Notes: generated from the sequence alone by a model not told the origin. 64,000 nt of DNA from Oceanospirillum sp964342385 (GCA_964342385.1 CAYFGP010000004.1:56222-120221); one strand, 5' to 3'. Counted from the stretch's first letter, positions 27,265 to 36,438 are shown. Numbers and translations: made by a program.

Positions 27265-28026
27265 ATGCCCGGCATTGAGGCCCCACGAGCAGCTTCTTCT
27301 CTGGACGATCGTAAACATGTGATCACTCGACAGGCGAGTATCTTTGCGATCCTGCGTTCCCTACAGAAACACCGTTCTCCTCTATCGATTACCTTTCGCG
27401 GTCATGATAAGCAGATCTTCACCAGTATCGTATTGAAAGTCGATCTGAATGAAGGCTATTTTCTGTTGGATGAGCTTTCTGGCAGTGGCCATAAAAGAGC
27501 GATGAATGCGGAGCAATTTGTCGTTTCCGGTAATGACCGTGGTGTTCAGGTTGTTTTTGGTGGTAACCGGGTTATTGCTGCGGGAAGTAATGAAGGTGCT
27601 GCGATTTATAAGGTCGCTTTACCTAAACAGTTATTGTACAAGCAGCGTCGTGATGCTTTCAGAGCGCATATTGCAATGTCTGATCGGGTTGAGGTCAAGC
27701 TGGTGTCTTACGAGCGACCTAAGCCGCTGATTGGGCAAATCATTGATATTTCGTCCTCAGGTTGTAAGGTGCTTTTCCCTTATCTGGTTGAGCCTGCCTT
27801 TGAGGAATTGGAAGTCTTTGACGAAGTGGCTTTCGACTTGCCGGAAAATGCGTTTGATTCTTCAGTGTTATGTGCCGCAGAAGCCCGTCATGCTGTTTAC
27901 GATACGGCGAAGCAGAATACCGAGTGTGGTTTTCGCTTCTTAAGTCCGGATGGTCGTAATCAGCGGGAGATTGACCGTTTTGTCTCCTATATTCAGCGAG
28001 AAGCACGGCGTATGGGGCTGGCTTGA
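27265..28026 (+). CDS. Flagellar brake protein, YcgR-like PilZ
   Basis: Predicted c-di-GMP receptor that slows or biases the flagellar motor. The 253-residue protein has an N-terminal YcgR-type domain (about 25-120) and a C-terminal PilZ domain. The c-di-GMP motifs are present: the Arg-rich QRRDAFR (RxxxR) and IDISSSG (D/NxSxxG). AGGA lies about 9 bases before the ATG. Its place after flgA-flgM-flgN and near diguanylate cyclases elsewhere in the window fits a motility output for c-di-GMP. Confidence 0.92.
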   Translation: MPGIEAPRAASSLDDRKHVITRQASIFAILRSLQKHRSPLSITFRGHDKQIFTSIVLKVDLNEGYFLLDELSGSGHKRAMNAEQFVVSGNDRGVQVVFGGNRVIAAGSNEGAAIYKVALPKQLLYKQRRDAFRAHIAMSDRVEVKLVSYERPKPLIGQIIDISSSGCKVLFPYLVEPAFEELEVFDEVAFDLPENAFDSSVLCAAEARHAVYDTAKQNTECGFRFLSPDGRNQREIDRFVSYIQREARRMGLA

Positions 28027-28077
28027 TGCAGCCCTTGATCTCCTAATCCATCACCTCTCACATTCTTTACCTTCAAT

Positions 28078-28773
28078 TTAAGCGATCTTCTCGGCTATGA
28101 CCGGAATCTTTTCTAGAATGCTCATCTCTAGCTTATTGTCTTCGCTTTCTTGCTGCCAGCGAGTGACATCTTCAGGGTGATCCACATCCCACAGTGTTGG
28201 TAACAGGGTATAACTCAGGCGTTGCTGCTTCAGATTGGCAAGCGTTTGAGCTAGGACGGTACTTTCCCCCCAGTCGATACCCTCAAACACATCATCAGGT
28301 AACTGACAGCGACAACCTATCAATACATAACCCCCATCTTCTGCAGGGATCAACACAAGATCTGTTCCAGGCTGTTGTCCATTACCTTCAAGAGCTAAAA
28401 AAGCCTGCTCCAGGACTGTCGTTGTGAATACCGGGCAATCACTACCTACCAGTAAACAGCATTGATACTGCTCCAGACTGTTATTCAAAGCCTGGCGCAT
28501 CTTATTACCCAGATCACCAGTGACTTGGGCTTTCAGTACAGATCGCTCAAAAGGTACCTGCTGAAAGAAATGATGTTGCAGGTCACCGCCAATATGCAAC
28601 TCCACTTGATCAGCATTGCTCTGTTGCAAGGTTTGAAAGGTTTGCACAGTCAACGCACAGTGAATTTCTGCGGCTTGCTCTGCGCTATATTGGCTCATCA
28701 AGCGGGTTTTTACTTTTCCCGGTACGGGTGCTTTGGCGAATTGAATCAGGCTGCGTTTTTTCATGGATGACAT
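28078..28773 (-). CDS. DUF2064 / TIGR04282-type glycosyltransferase-like protein
   Basis: About 231 residues, nucleotide-sugar-transferase-like fold with FAKAPVPGKVKTRL near the start and VGSDCPVFTTTVLEQAF, VLIPAEDGGYVLIG in the core, as in the family named for arsenosugar loci. The start is uncertain: ATG at 28773 or 28764 both fit, and neither has a clear ribosome site. Either way it starts inside the preceding gene (overlap about 80-89 bp), which suggests translational coupling. Third gene of an arsS-led operon. Biochemical function is not established. Confidence 0.85.
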   Translation of the reverse strand: MSSMKKRSLIQFAKAPVPGKVKTRLMSQYSAEQAAEIHCALTVQTFQTLQQSNADQVELHIGGDLQHHFFQQVPFERSVLKAQVTGDLGNKMRQALNNSLEQYQCCLLVGSDCPVFTTTVLEQAFLALEGNGQQPGTDLVLIPAEDGGYVLIGCRCQLPDDVFEGIDWGESTVLAQTLANLKQQRLSYTLLPTLWDVDHPEDVTRWQQESEDNKLEMSILEKIPVIAEKIA

Positions 28774-29443
28774 AGTTGGGATAATATTGTTGAACCAGCT
28801 TTTCCGCAGAAACACCGCAGAAATAGGCCAGGCGCAGGCGCCACATTAATAGGATGGTTTTCCAGATACCTTTCTGTTGCCAGCGTCTGGATGAGGTCGT
28901 CAGGGCTTGTTTGAAGCACACCGGTTTTTTCAGCTGGCATAAGCGACTGGAGAGCTCAATATCTTCCATTAATGGTTGCTCAGGGAAGCCGCCGAGTTGC
29001 TCAAAGAGTGATCTGGAGACAAAGATGCTTTGGTCCCCTGTCGCAATGCCTGTCAAGCGGGAACGCCAGTTCATCATAAAAGCAATCACCTTAAACATAG
29101 GGTGTCGACCGGTTAGACGAACATCAAAACGCCCCCAGTGTTGTGAATCAGGCAGAGCTTCCAATAATGTCAGTGCCTCATTCGGTAACTGGCTATCGCA
29201 ATGCTGAAAAAGTAATAGGTCTCCATTGGCCTGAGCTGCGCCCAGATTCATCTGGTAAGCACGACCAGGTTGGGAATACAGTACCTTATCGACCAAGGGT
29301 TGGGATAAGGTGACCGTATCATCGGTACTACCGCCGTCCACCATAATGATCTCATGACCCTGCTGACGGAAAACCTGCAGTGCTTGCAGCTGCTGAACAA
29401 TACCCTGCTGCTCATTCAAAACCGGGATAATAATCGAGATCAA
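28685..29443 (-). CDS. TIGR04283-type family 2 glycosyltransferase
   Basis: 252-residue GT-A glycosyltransferase: IIPVLNEQQGI at the start, the nucleotide/metal segment MVDGGSTDDT, and ED in PLMEDIELSSRL. It matches the family found with ArsS in presumed arsenosugar pathways. The start is TTG with AAGGA about 8 bases upstream. The last roughly 28 residues overlap the next gene and look like a non-conserved tail. It may glycosylate an arsenoriboside, which is inference from context. Confidence 0.88.
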   Translation of the reverse strand: MISIIIPVLNEQQGIVQQLQALQVFRQQGHEIIMVDGGSTDDTVTLSQPLVDKVLYSQPGRAYQMNLGAAQANGDLLLFQHCDSQLPNEALTLLEALPDSQHWGRFDVRLTGRHPMFKVIAFMMNWRSRLTGIATGDQSIFVSRSLFEQLGGFPEQPLMEDIELSSRLCQLKKPVCFKQALTTSSRRWQQKGIWKTILLMWRLRLAYFCGVSAEKLVQQYYPNYVIHEKTQPDSIRQSTRTGKSKNPLDEPI

Positions 29444-29500
29444 AATGGTTTCCTTGTTTCAGGGGGACGAGCGTAAAGATTGCTTCATCAAACCGATGGC

Positions 29501-30466
29501 CTAACCGTCCAGCGCACCGCCACAGCTACTGCCTTGACCCGCCGTGCAGCCATAACAATGATCACCAATGCAGATCTCATTACCGGTCAGGTCCTGTTCA
29601 AGCAGATCTTTTAGATAAATATCGACTTTGTCGGAAGCGATCAAAGGCATTTTCAGCATCTGATTAAAGTCACAGTCATATACCTGACCCTGCCAATCCA
29701 CGCTGATCAGCGTACGACACATCACGCTATTCAGATTGGTATCGGAATAGCTGTCTTTCAGCAGCTGCATGTAGTCTTCAAACTGACCTTTCGACAGCAG
29801 CATACTGCCAAATCGGCTGATTGGCATATTGGTAATGGTCAGTAACTCATTGAACTCAATGCCAAAGTTATCACCCAGCTCTTTTTTGTATGCTTCCTGT
29901 AGGCCTATCTGAGACGGCGGTAGGAAAGGACCACCCGGGTTATAGACCAGATTCAACTGCAGGTCACTGCCCTCTTTGCCATAACCTAAACTGTTGAGCT
30001 TTTTCAGGGCTTCAATACTGTTATTGAACACCCCTTTACCCCGTTGGCTTTCCACGTTCTGTTCGGAGTAACAAGGCAGAGAAGCCGTGATAATCACCTG
30101 CTGCTCAGCCAGAAAATCAGCCAGATCTTCGTAACCGGGTTCAACCAGAATGGTCAAATTACAGCGATCAATGACTTCAACACCTCGTTGGCGTGCTTCA
30201 GTCACCAGATAACGAAATTCAGGGTTCATCTCCGGCGCACCGCCGGTCAGGTCTAATAATTTGATATCGTGCTTATCAATAAAACGCAGCACATCATCAA
30301 TGGTTTCCCGGCTCATCAGCTCGGTACGTTTAGGACCAGCGTTCACATGACAGTGCACACAGCTCAGATTACACAGGTAGCCCAGATTGATTTGCAGTAT
30401 TTGTAGCTTGTCACGATAAATCGCTGGAAAATCAGTCGCTTCGAGTAAAGGTCTGGTATCAAGCAT
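29501..30466 (-). CDS. arsS: Arsenosugar biosynthesis radical SAM protein ArsS
   Basis: 321-residue radical SAM protein with cluster motif CNLSCVHCH, GGAPEMNP, and a C-terminal Cys-rich tail (CDFNQML, CIGDHCYGC, GSSCGG), as in the ArsS/DUF3641 family linked to arsenosugar formation from methylated arsenic. Many relatives carry selenocysteine in the tail; here the GSSCGG position is an ordinary TGT Cys codon. It heads an operon with two glycosyltransferase-like genes. No ArsM methyltransferase is in the window. It is divergent from tRNA-Arg. Confidence 0.92.
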   Translation of the reverse strand: MLDTRPLLEATDFPAIYRDKLQILQINLGYLCNLSCVHCHVNAGPKRTELMSRETIDDVLRFIDKHDIKLLDLTGGAPEMNPEFRYLVTEARQRGVEVIDRCNLTILVEPGYEDLADFLAEQQVIITASLPCYSEQNVESQRGKGVFNNSIEALKKLNSLGYGKEGSDLQLNLVYNPGGPFLPPSQIGLQEAYKKELGDNFGIEFNELLTITNMPISRFGSMLLSKGQFEDYMQLLKDSYSDTNLNSVMCRTLISVDWQGQVYDCDFNQMLKMPLIASDKVDIYLKDLLEQDLTGNEICIGDHCYGCTAGQGSSCGGALDG

Positions 30467-30480
30467 CTAACGGTCTCAGT

Positions 30481-30508
30481 TTTATTTTTTAGTTGAACTC
30501 TATATACT
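30481..30508 (+). promoter_or_regulatory. Possible promoter of tRNA-Arg
   Basis: TTTATT, 16-bp spacer, TATACT, ending 16 bp before the tRNA. The -10 is good and the -35 weak. Confidence 0.45.
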
Positions 30509-30524
30509 AAGCGCCTTGGAGATT

Positions 30525-30601
30525 GCCTCAATAGCTCAGCTGGATAGAGCGTCCCCCTCCTAAGGGGAAGGTCTCAGGTTCGAATCCTGATTGGGGCACC
30601 A
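30525..30601 (+). tRNA. tRNA-Arg(CCU)
   Basis: 77 nt with encoded CCA. Acceptor GCCTCAA pairs with TTGGGGC (one G-T); D-arm AGCTCAGCTGGATAGAGC; anticodon stem-loop TCCCC-CTCCTAA-GGGGA gives anticodon CCT; T-arm CAGGTTCGAATCCTG. Confidence 0.97.
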
Positions 30602-30857
30602 TTAAAATCAACAGCTTACAGGTAAATGGCTGTTTGATCCTTCGCGTAAAACTCTCTTTGTCCCACGCTTAGCCCCAAATTTTTGCAGTGCTTAACTCTA
30701 AGTCAGCAGCATATGTTTATATTACGCGCTTACTGATTGTTTGGATTCAGCTTATCTCCAAGATAAGGTTAAGTAGGCTGAGTATAGTGTTCTGATAATC
30801 CAAGCTTAGGTGTGAACACTACCATCAGAGGGAGTACGAAAGGGTAGTGCTATCTAA

Positions 30858-31676
30858 TCACTGAGTAATCGGTCCTGTACCGCATAGATACTTGCACACC
30901 AGTTGTTCCAGCTTGCCTTCCTGTTCCAATTGAGCAATCACTTGATTGAGTTTGGGTAACCACTGCTGTTGATTGCGATGCAGTCTGAATGATACTGGGT
31001 TGCTGGCGTAAGGCAGTGAGATTTGATACTCCAGGTTCTGGCTGCGTTGATAGTAGAGTGCGACCGCTTCCGTCATTAGGCCGATCTCATTCCAGCCTCG
31101 ATGTACCCGTTGGGCGATCTGCCATTGGTTGGCAAAGTCTTCACGAATCAGAGTATTGGGTACCTGAGTCCCGCGTACCGTCGCCACTCGCTTACCTTTA
31201 AGATCACGCAGAATAAATACCGGAAAGGACAGTTCCGGGCGATAGATAATCACTTCATTCACGATGCCAAACGGTTGGCTGAATAAAGACGCTTGCCGTA
31301 GCCGACTGGCTGAGGCCCCCATACCAGAAGTATCGGGTACGACACCGGCTTCCAGATCAATCTCGCCTGCTTCAAACTGACGCAGTAATCGTGCCTGTGA
31401 TAGAGGGATAAATTCCAGCTCAAGCTGTAAGCGTTGTGCTATCAGACGCAGCGTATCGGCATAAATCCCTCGAAATTGGCCTTGTTTATCTTGCCAGAAA
31501 AAGGGCACCACGCCGGGTTGTGGCATACCCACCCGTAAATGTGTTTGGGGTGCATACGTTGTTTGAGTCGTGGGCTCAGGCTGGCTTGTTGCCCAGGAAC
31601 GCAGTGGCAGCAGTACTAGACAGACCAAGCTGAACAAAGCGGAAAAACAGATGGCACGGCAGGATATATTTTTCAA
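30858..31676 (-). CDS. Periplasmic solute-binding protein, family 3 type
   Basis: 272-residue protein with a signal peptide (hydrophobic about 9-25, cleavage after SWA) and the two-lobed SBP_bac_3 layout: LRVGMPQPGVVPFFWQD, GIYADTLRLIAQRL, DLKGKRVATVRGTQ. The start must be TTG at 31676 because an in-frame TAA lies four codons upstream and no ATG follows before the signal peptide. No transporter genes adjoin it. It is divergent from the large AraC-type regulator across 64 bp, so it may be regulated by it or deliver a signal; that is inference. Confidence 0.85.
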   Translation of the reverse strand: MKNISCRAICFSALFSLVCLVLLPLRSWATSQPEPTTQTTYAPQTHLRVGMPQPGVVPFFWQDKQGQFRGIYADTLRLIAQRLQLELEFIPLSQARLLRQFEAGEIDLEAGVVPDTSGMGASASRLRQASLFSQPFGIVNEVIIYRPELSFPVFILRDLKGKRVATVRGTQVPNTLIREDFANQWQIAQRVHRGWNEIGLMTEAVALYYQRSQNLEYQISLPYASNPVSFRLHRNQQQWLPKLNQVIAQLEQEGKLEQLVCKYLCGTGPITQ

Positions 31677-31740
31677 AGCGCTGTGTTACTCTTGTTAAAT
31701 CACAGGTGATTATTTTTCTTAGTCTATTATTGCTCATTTC

Positions 31741-34700
31741 ATGCCAATAGCGACAGCCTCCAGCAAACTGTTAGAACCTATTCTGCAGTTAGCCAGTCAT
31801 TATGATTCCGGTGCCGACGGTGATTCTGATTCTCTACGTCATCAAATCCTATCTGCGGCTTCTTTAAGTGATACGGACTTCACCCGGCCAGATGCCCGTT
31901 TTCCAGCTGATCACTTCAGTCCGGTTTTGTCACGCTTGGCTGAAGCCAGTGGCAATCCTCATATTACTTTGCGATTGGCTGAGGCGACACAACCGCGAAT
32001 GTTGGGCTCTATTGGTTTTCTGATCTCAACGTCTGAGACTTTGGGCCAAGCGCTGCATATTTTAGAAGATTACCTGCCGATTCTATTTGAAGGTGCACAA
32101 TTGGAGTTGCATCAGAATGGGCAAGATATGCAGTTACAGCTGTTATTTGAGGCTGAAAGTGTCGAGCAGAATGTGGTGGAGTACTTTCTGGCTTGCCTGC
32201 TGAACTGGCCCCGTTGGTTAACGGGACGGCAGATTCCTGTCAGTGCGGTAGAGATGGCTTTTCCACAACCTGAAAAGCTGACGACCTATCGGCAGTTTTT
32301 TGCTGCCGAGGTGAGCTTTCAGGCTGAGCGACACTGTATCCATCTACCGGTATCTTATCTGACTCTGCCTTGTGTGGATGCCAACTGGGAGATGCATCAG
32401 TTACATAAGGAGTTTGCGGATTCCTTATTGAGCAAAACTGGTGAAAAGAAAGCGCTGACGGCACAGATTCGAGCTCTGATTCGTCAGCAGTTATTGACCC
32501 AGGGTGAAGCAATTCGTCGGGAGCAGATTGCTCAGCAGCTAGGATTAAGTCTGCGTACTTTGCAGCGTAAGCTGGGTGAATTGGAGACAAACTTTCAAAC
32601 GCTGTATGACCAAACCCGGCAGGAACTGTGCCTGCAACTGATTCAGCGGGGGCAACTTAGTTTTGGTGAGATCGCTTTTCAGCTGGGTTTCTCTAATCAA
32701 TCGGCTTTTCAGAAGGCATTTAAACGCTGGATGGGGATGGCGCCGAGTCAATACCGTCAGCAGCTAGCACCCATAGAGACTAATTCGGCACCATTAGCTG
32801 GAATAGAGAATACGTCTGAAATTAACCGTGAATCTAAAAAGGGAAGTACCGTTGAGGCTCTAATCTCCTCGGCATCAACCATGGACAGCTTGATACAGCA
32901 GCTACCTACTAAGCTGGAAAAGCTGAACCCTTTTGGCCTGAAGACGCTATATCGGGCCGCGGTTTACGGAAAATCTTTTAACTTAAAGCACTTGGCGGAG
33001 GTCACTTCTGATCCTTTAGCGCGTTTGATGATCCACCTCTGGCCTGCTGAGCAGGAGAGGTTGATAAAAGCGCTGCCAAATCAGTTGGAACCGGTTGAAT
33101 TTTGTTTTACCAGTGCAGAGATTCAGAATTATCTCTATCAGCAACTCAGTATTGAGCAGAGGCAGAAATACCACGCTCAGCTGGGACAGGTGCTGTTTGA
33201 TCATTTACCAGAAGAACCCGTACTGCAAAGCTTAAGCGTCACTCTGCAGCACTTAAATCAGTCCTATATCAATCAGCCTCATTCTGTCATTAAGCATGTT
33301 AAAACAGCGCTATCGCCCCAGCAGTTGTATCGGTTAAATCGCCAAGCGGCTCAGCAGGCGCAACAGCAAGATCAATACGCTTTGGCATTGGAGTATCTGC
33401 AACAGGCACAGACTGTTTTTAATCATGACTCCAACCAAGTCGACTACAATCAACCGAGCTTAGATTGCGAGGAAGGCCATACTTTATGGCTGCAACAGGG
33501 ACAGCTGCATCTCAAGCTGTCTCAGCTTGAGGAGGCTGAAGCTTGCGTTCGGGCGTTGGAAAAAGAATTGCTCAAACCACTGCAGCAGGGACAGTTGAGC
33601 CTGCTACAGGCGCGTATCTATCAATACCGAAATCAACAGTCCGATGCCTTGTCGGTGCTATTGCAGCAGCAAATAGACTTACCAAGTGAAGATAAGGATC
33701 AACTACTGTTTCTGTTACGCACATTGGAGCAGATTCAGACACAGCGCCAACAGGCTGCTTATCCAAATAACGCGATAACAGATGATATAAACACGGATAC
33801 GGACATAGGCAGGAATAAGGGGGGAAGTGACAAGATAGATATAAGCAGAGATGCAGATAGAAGTGGAGCTGACACCCTGGAGCTTCAGGTGCTTCAGCAG
33901 GCTCAATTGGAACAGATCAGTCTGCTGGCACAGCAACGAGCTCAGCCCCTGTTATCGGCGTGTGCGATCAGTCAGATGACCCTTTATAGCCTGCAATTGC
34001 CTGTCAATGACTTCACCGGTTTTGCCTTTATCGGTTATGCCTGGGTTGCCAGTTGGTTTTGTGGTGATTATGAGTTGGCGCGACATTTTTTACAGCAAGG
34101 TTTGCAGCAGGCGCATCAACAAAGAACTACAGAGAACACAGAACGTGGTTTAGCTAACACAGAAGACGTTTTTGCCAATCAGGAGCTGATTGATAAACGT
34201 GCTCTATCCAGTATCAGTGCGGATTTGCGTCATAGTAGCCAGATTCAGCATTGGTTTGAGCCTTTGCCTCAGGTGCTTAAACAACTAAAACAGATCGCGA
34301 ACAGCAGTAAAAAAGCGGGGGATGAGCTGTTACAAAGTGAACTACGTTTGCTGATGCATCAGGTTGCTTTAGTTTCCAGTGATCAATCCCTGAGTAAAGC
34401 CTTGCAACGCTGCGACAAACATTATCAACAGATGCTGCCGCAACAGCACTTTCAGGCTGCACGTTTAAAAGAATCCACGGTTCAGTTGATCCATTATCTG
34501 CAAGGTAAAGCGCTATTACCTGCGGAGGCACGTTATGACAACGCCTGGCAAGCCAGTGCTTTGATTCAGGCAGCGTTGTTGCTTGATCAGCAGAGCTTAT
34601 GGCCACAGATGTATCAATGGCAGGCTCGCTTGGAAAATGAGTTGCCCGGCTATTTTATCATCAGCGAAACGCTGTTCTGTACTGCAATGATGCGGCTGAT

Positions 34701-35133
34701 TCAGTCACAACAGGAACAGCAGTTAAGCCGCCGCCGACAAAGGATCATTGAGCAAATTGAATCCCGTTTTGAGCTTTGGGCACAGCACTGCCCGGAGAAC
34801 TTTTCTGCGCAACTGACACTGTTAAGAGCCGAAAAGGCCAGTTTGCAGCGGCAATTAAATTCTGTTGGTCGTCTTTCTGAAACCCTCGCTTTTGAAAAGC
34901 CAAGTGAAAAAACAAGCTCCGTGCAGCCGTTAGATGCGGTAGCCTTGTATGAGCAAGCGCTGGCAGAGTTGGAGCAGCAATCCCGTCCTTATCATAAAGC
35001 CCTGGCGTATGAGCGTTACGGTCACTACCTGCACGTGACTCAACAGCCTCGTTTAGCTCAATTTTGTCGTGATGAAGCGAAACGTTTGTATCAGGCCTGG
35101 GGAGCCAGTGCCAAAGTGAAGCTGTTGCACTGA
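31741..35133 (+). CDS. AraC-family regulator with large STAND-like C-terminal extension
   Basis: 1130 residues. Residues about 20-205 resemble the ligand-binding domain of the OruR/ArgR-type AraC branch (MLGSIGFLISTSETLGQAL). About 240-340 is the AraC DNA-binding domain with two helix-turn-helices (QLGLSLRTLQRKLGE and IAFQLGFSNQSAFQKAFKRW). From about 386 the sequence resembles the winged-helix part after the ATPase in STAND/PknK-type proteins (TLYRAAVYGKSFNLKHLAEV, then FCFTSAEIQNYLYQQLSIEQR), and then a long Gln/Leu-rich helical stretch of TPR-like repeats to the end. I see no Walker A motif. Residues about 680-715 are a Asp/Asn-rich linker. Normal AraC proteins have about 300-340 residues. 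Confidence 0.85.
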   Translation: MPIATASSKLLEPILQLASHYDSGADGDSDSLRHQILSAASLSDTDFTRPDARFPADHFSPVLSRLAEASGNPHITLRLAEATQPRMLGSIGFLISTSETLGQALHILEDYLPILFEGAQLELHQNGQDMQLQLLFEAESVEQNVVEYFLACLLNWPRWLTGRQIPVSAVEMAFPQPEKLTTYRQFFAAEVSFQAERHCIHLPVSYLTLPCVDANWEMHQLHKEFADSLLSKTGEKKALTAQIRALIRQQLLTQGEAIRREQIAQQLGLSLRTLQRKLGELETNFQTLYDQTRQELCLQLIQRGQLSFGEIAFQLGFSNQSAFQKAFKRWMGMAPSQYRQQLAPIETNSAPLAGIENTSEINRESKKGSTVEALISSASTMDSLIQQLPTKLEKLNPFGLKTLYRAAVYGKSFNLKHLAEVTSDPLARLMIHLWPAEQERLIKALPNQLEPVEFCFTSAEIQNYLYQQLSIEQRQKYHAQLGQVLFDHLPEEPVLQSLSVTLQHLNQSYINQPHSVIKHVKTALSPQQLYRLNRQAAQQAQQQDQYALALEYLQQAQTVFNHDSNQVDYNQPSLDCEEGHTLWLQQGQLHLKLSQLEEAEACVRALEKELLKPLQQGQLSLLQARIYQYRNQQSDALSVLLQQQIDLPSEDKDQLLFLLRTLEQIQTQRQQAAYPNNAITDDINTDTDIGRNKGGSDKIDISRDADRSGADTLELQVLQQAQLEQISLLAQQRAQPLLSACAISQMTLYSLQLPVNDFTGFAFIGYAWVASWFCGDYELARHFLQQGLQQAHQQRTTENTERGLANTEDVFANQELIDKRALSSISADLRHSSQIQHWFEPLPQVLKQLKQIANSSKKAGDELLQSELRLLMHQVALVSSDQSLSKALQRCDKHYQQMLPQQHFQAARLKESTVQLIHYLQGKALLPAEARYDNAWQASALIQAALLLDQQSLWPQMYQWQARLENELPGYFIISETLFCTAMMRLIQSQQEQQLSRRRQRIIEQIESRFELWAQHCPENFSAQLTLLRAEKASLQRQLNSVGRLSETLAFEKPSEKTSSVQPLDAVALYEQALAELEQQSRPYHKALAYERYGHYLHVTQQPRLAQFCRDEAKRLYQAWGASAKVKLLH

Positions 35134-35298
35134 TGATCTGAAGCCATCAACTAGACTGTATAAGAGATGACACCAGTGTGACGGAAAAAGTAGGAAACAG
35201 TAGCCTATCCATTCCGTTTACTGGCAAAATAGCCGCTAGCTGGATCAGCGTCTTTTCAGCATCTCAGACAATAATTCAAACAATATCGTAGCCCGCTT

Positions 35299-36348
35299 AT
35301 GACCCCCTGGAAAATACTGGTTGTTGATGACGAAGAAGGCATTCATGGCATTACCCGAATGATCTTCCGCGACTATGAATTTGAACAGCGACCCATTGAG
35401 CTGATCAGCGCGATGAGTGGCACTGAAGCCCAGGAGATGTTACTCCAACACCCGGATATTGCTCTGATCTTATTGGATGTGGTGATGGAGACCGAAAATG
35501 AAGGTCTACAGCTGGTTGAGCGTATTCGCCACCAGATGAACAACCCGGATGTACGTATTATTCTGCGTACCGGTCATCCCGGCTATGCCCCGGAAGCCCA
35601 GGTGATTATTCAATACGATATTAATGATTATTTGAGTAAAGCTGAGCTCTCCGCTTCCCGCTTGCTGACCTCTGTCGTAGTTGCCCTACGCTCTTATCGG
35701 GATATCCAACTGGCACGCCTGCAACCGGCAATAGAAGCGGATGAAGTTCAGGAAGACGCGCCATTATTGGATAGCGCAGCCTATCAACTGCAGCAGCAGA
35801 TGGGACCAATACTGCAGCAGAGCCAGCGCCTGCAACAGCTTGACCTTAATCCTGTCGCCAAAGATCTCAGTACTAACTTACATGCCCAACAACTGCGCTT
35901 GAATAACAGCATCCAGCTGCTACAGGATATCTACCCGCTTGAGACCATCTTAAGTCCTGTTGAACCGGTTAAGTTGATGGATGAAGTGCTGCAGATCTTC
36001 CTACCACAAAGCCGTCGTGAGGGTTGGCTATTGGATTATCGCTTAGACCCGGCCTTACCTCAGGCAGTGCAACTGGATGCTGAGTTGGTGAAAACCCTAT
36101 TGGTGACCAGTATCGAGCTGGCCTTGCTGCAGGCTCAGGGCAGAGACCTGAAAGTCAGCCTGCAACAAGGCAACTCTGAGCAACAACTACTGATTCAGGT
36201 GCAGCAAAGCAGTGGCCAGCCGGTATTTGATCGCAGTCCCTGGGCACAACACCTACGGGCGAAACTGCAGCAATTGTGTCAGCAGATGCAGGGAGACTTT
36301 CTGGAGATTGATGAGAGCGGTGTGATTCAGAGTGTGATACAGCTTTAG
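35299..36348 (+). CDS. Receiver-domain protein with degenerate kinase-like C-terminus
   Basis: 349 residues. The receiver domain (about 4-130) is complete: acidic D10/D11, phospho-acceptor D60 in LLDVVMET, the RTGHPG loop and the conserved Lys in NDYLSKAEL; it closely resembles receivers that precede DUF3369. The rest (about 155-349) is Gln/Leu-rich and helical, then has a layout like a histidine kinase DHp/ATPase pair (DAELVKTLLVTSIELAL where the N-box would be), but there is no phospho-His and no N or G boxes. I cannot name a function; it may act by protein-protein interaction. It follows the AraC-STAND gene after 165 bp. Confidence 0.75.
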   Translation: MTPWKILVVDDEEGIHGITRMIFRDYEFEQRPIELISAMSGTEAQEMLLQHPDIALILLDVVMETENEGLQLVERIRHQMNNPDVRIILRTGHPGYAPEAQVIIQYDINDYLSKAELSASRLLTSVVVALRSYRDIQLARLQPAIEADEVQEDAPLLDSAAYQLQQQMGPILQQSQRLQQLDLNPVAKDLSTNLHAQQLRLNNSIQLLQDIYPLETILSPVEPVKLMDEVLQIFLPQSRREGWLLDYRLDPALPQAVQLDAELVKTLLVTSIELALLQAQGRDLKVSLQQGNSEQQLLIQVQQSSGQPVFDRSPWAQHLRAKLQQLCQQMQGDFLEIDESGVIQSVIQL

Positions 36349-36410
36349 TTCTGAACGAATATCTGAGCATTTTTAATGCACCACACTCTTTCTTAAACGG
36401 CATAATGGCT

Positions 36411-36438
36411 TAATGGAGCCTGTTTAATGGCCCCATTA
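36411..36438. terminator. Hairpin between convergent genes
   Basis: TAATGGAGCC / GGCCCCATTA, 10-bp stem with one mismatch and an 8-base loop, between the receiver gene and the short-chain dehydrogenase. No T-run follows; possibly a weak terminator for both. Confidence 0.4.

Noticed and set aside
29501..29560. Possible selenocysteine codon in ArsS
   Set aside because: The codon at the expected tail position is TGT (Cys), and the normal stop TAG follows seven codons later.
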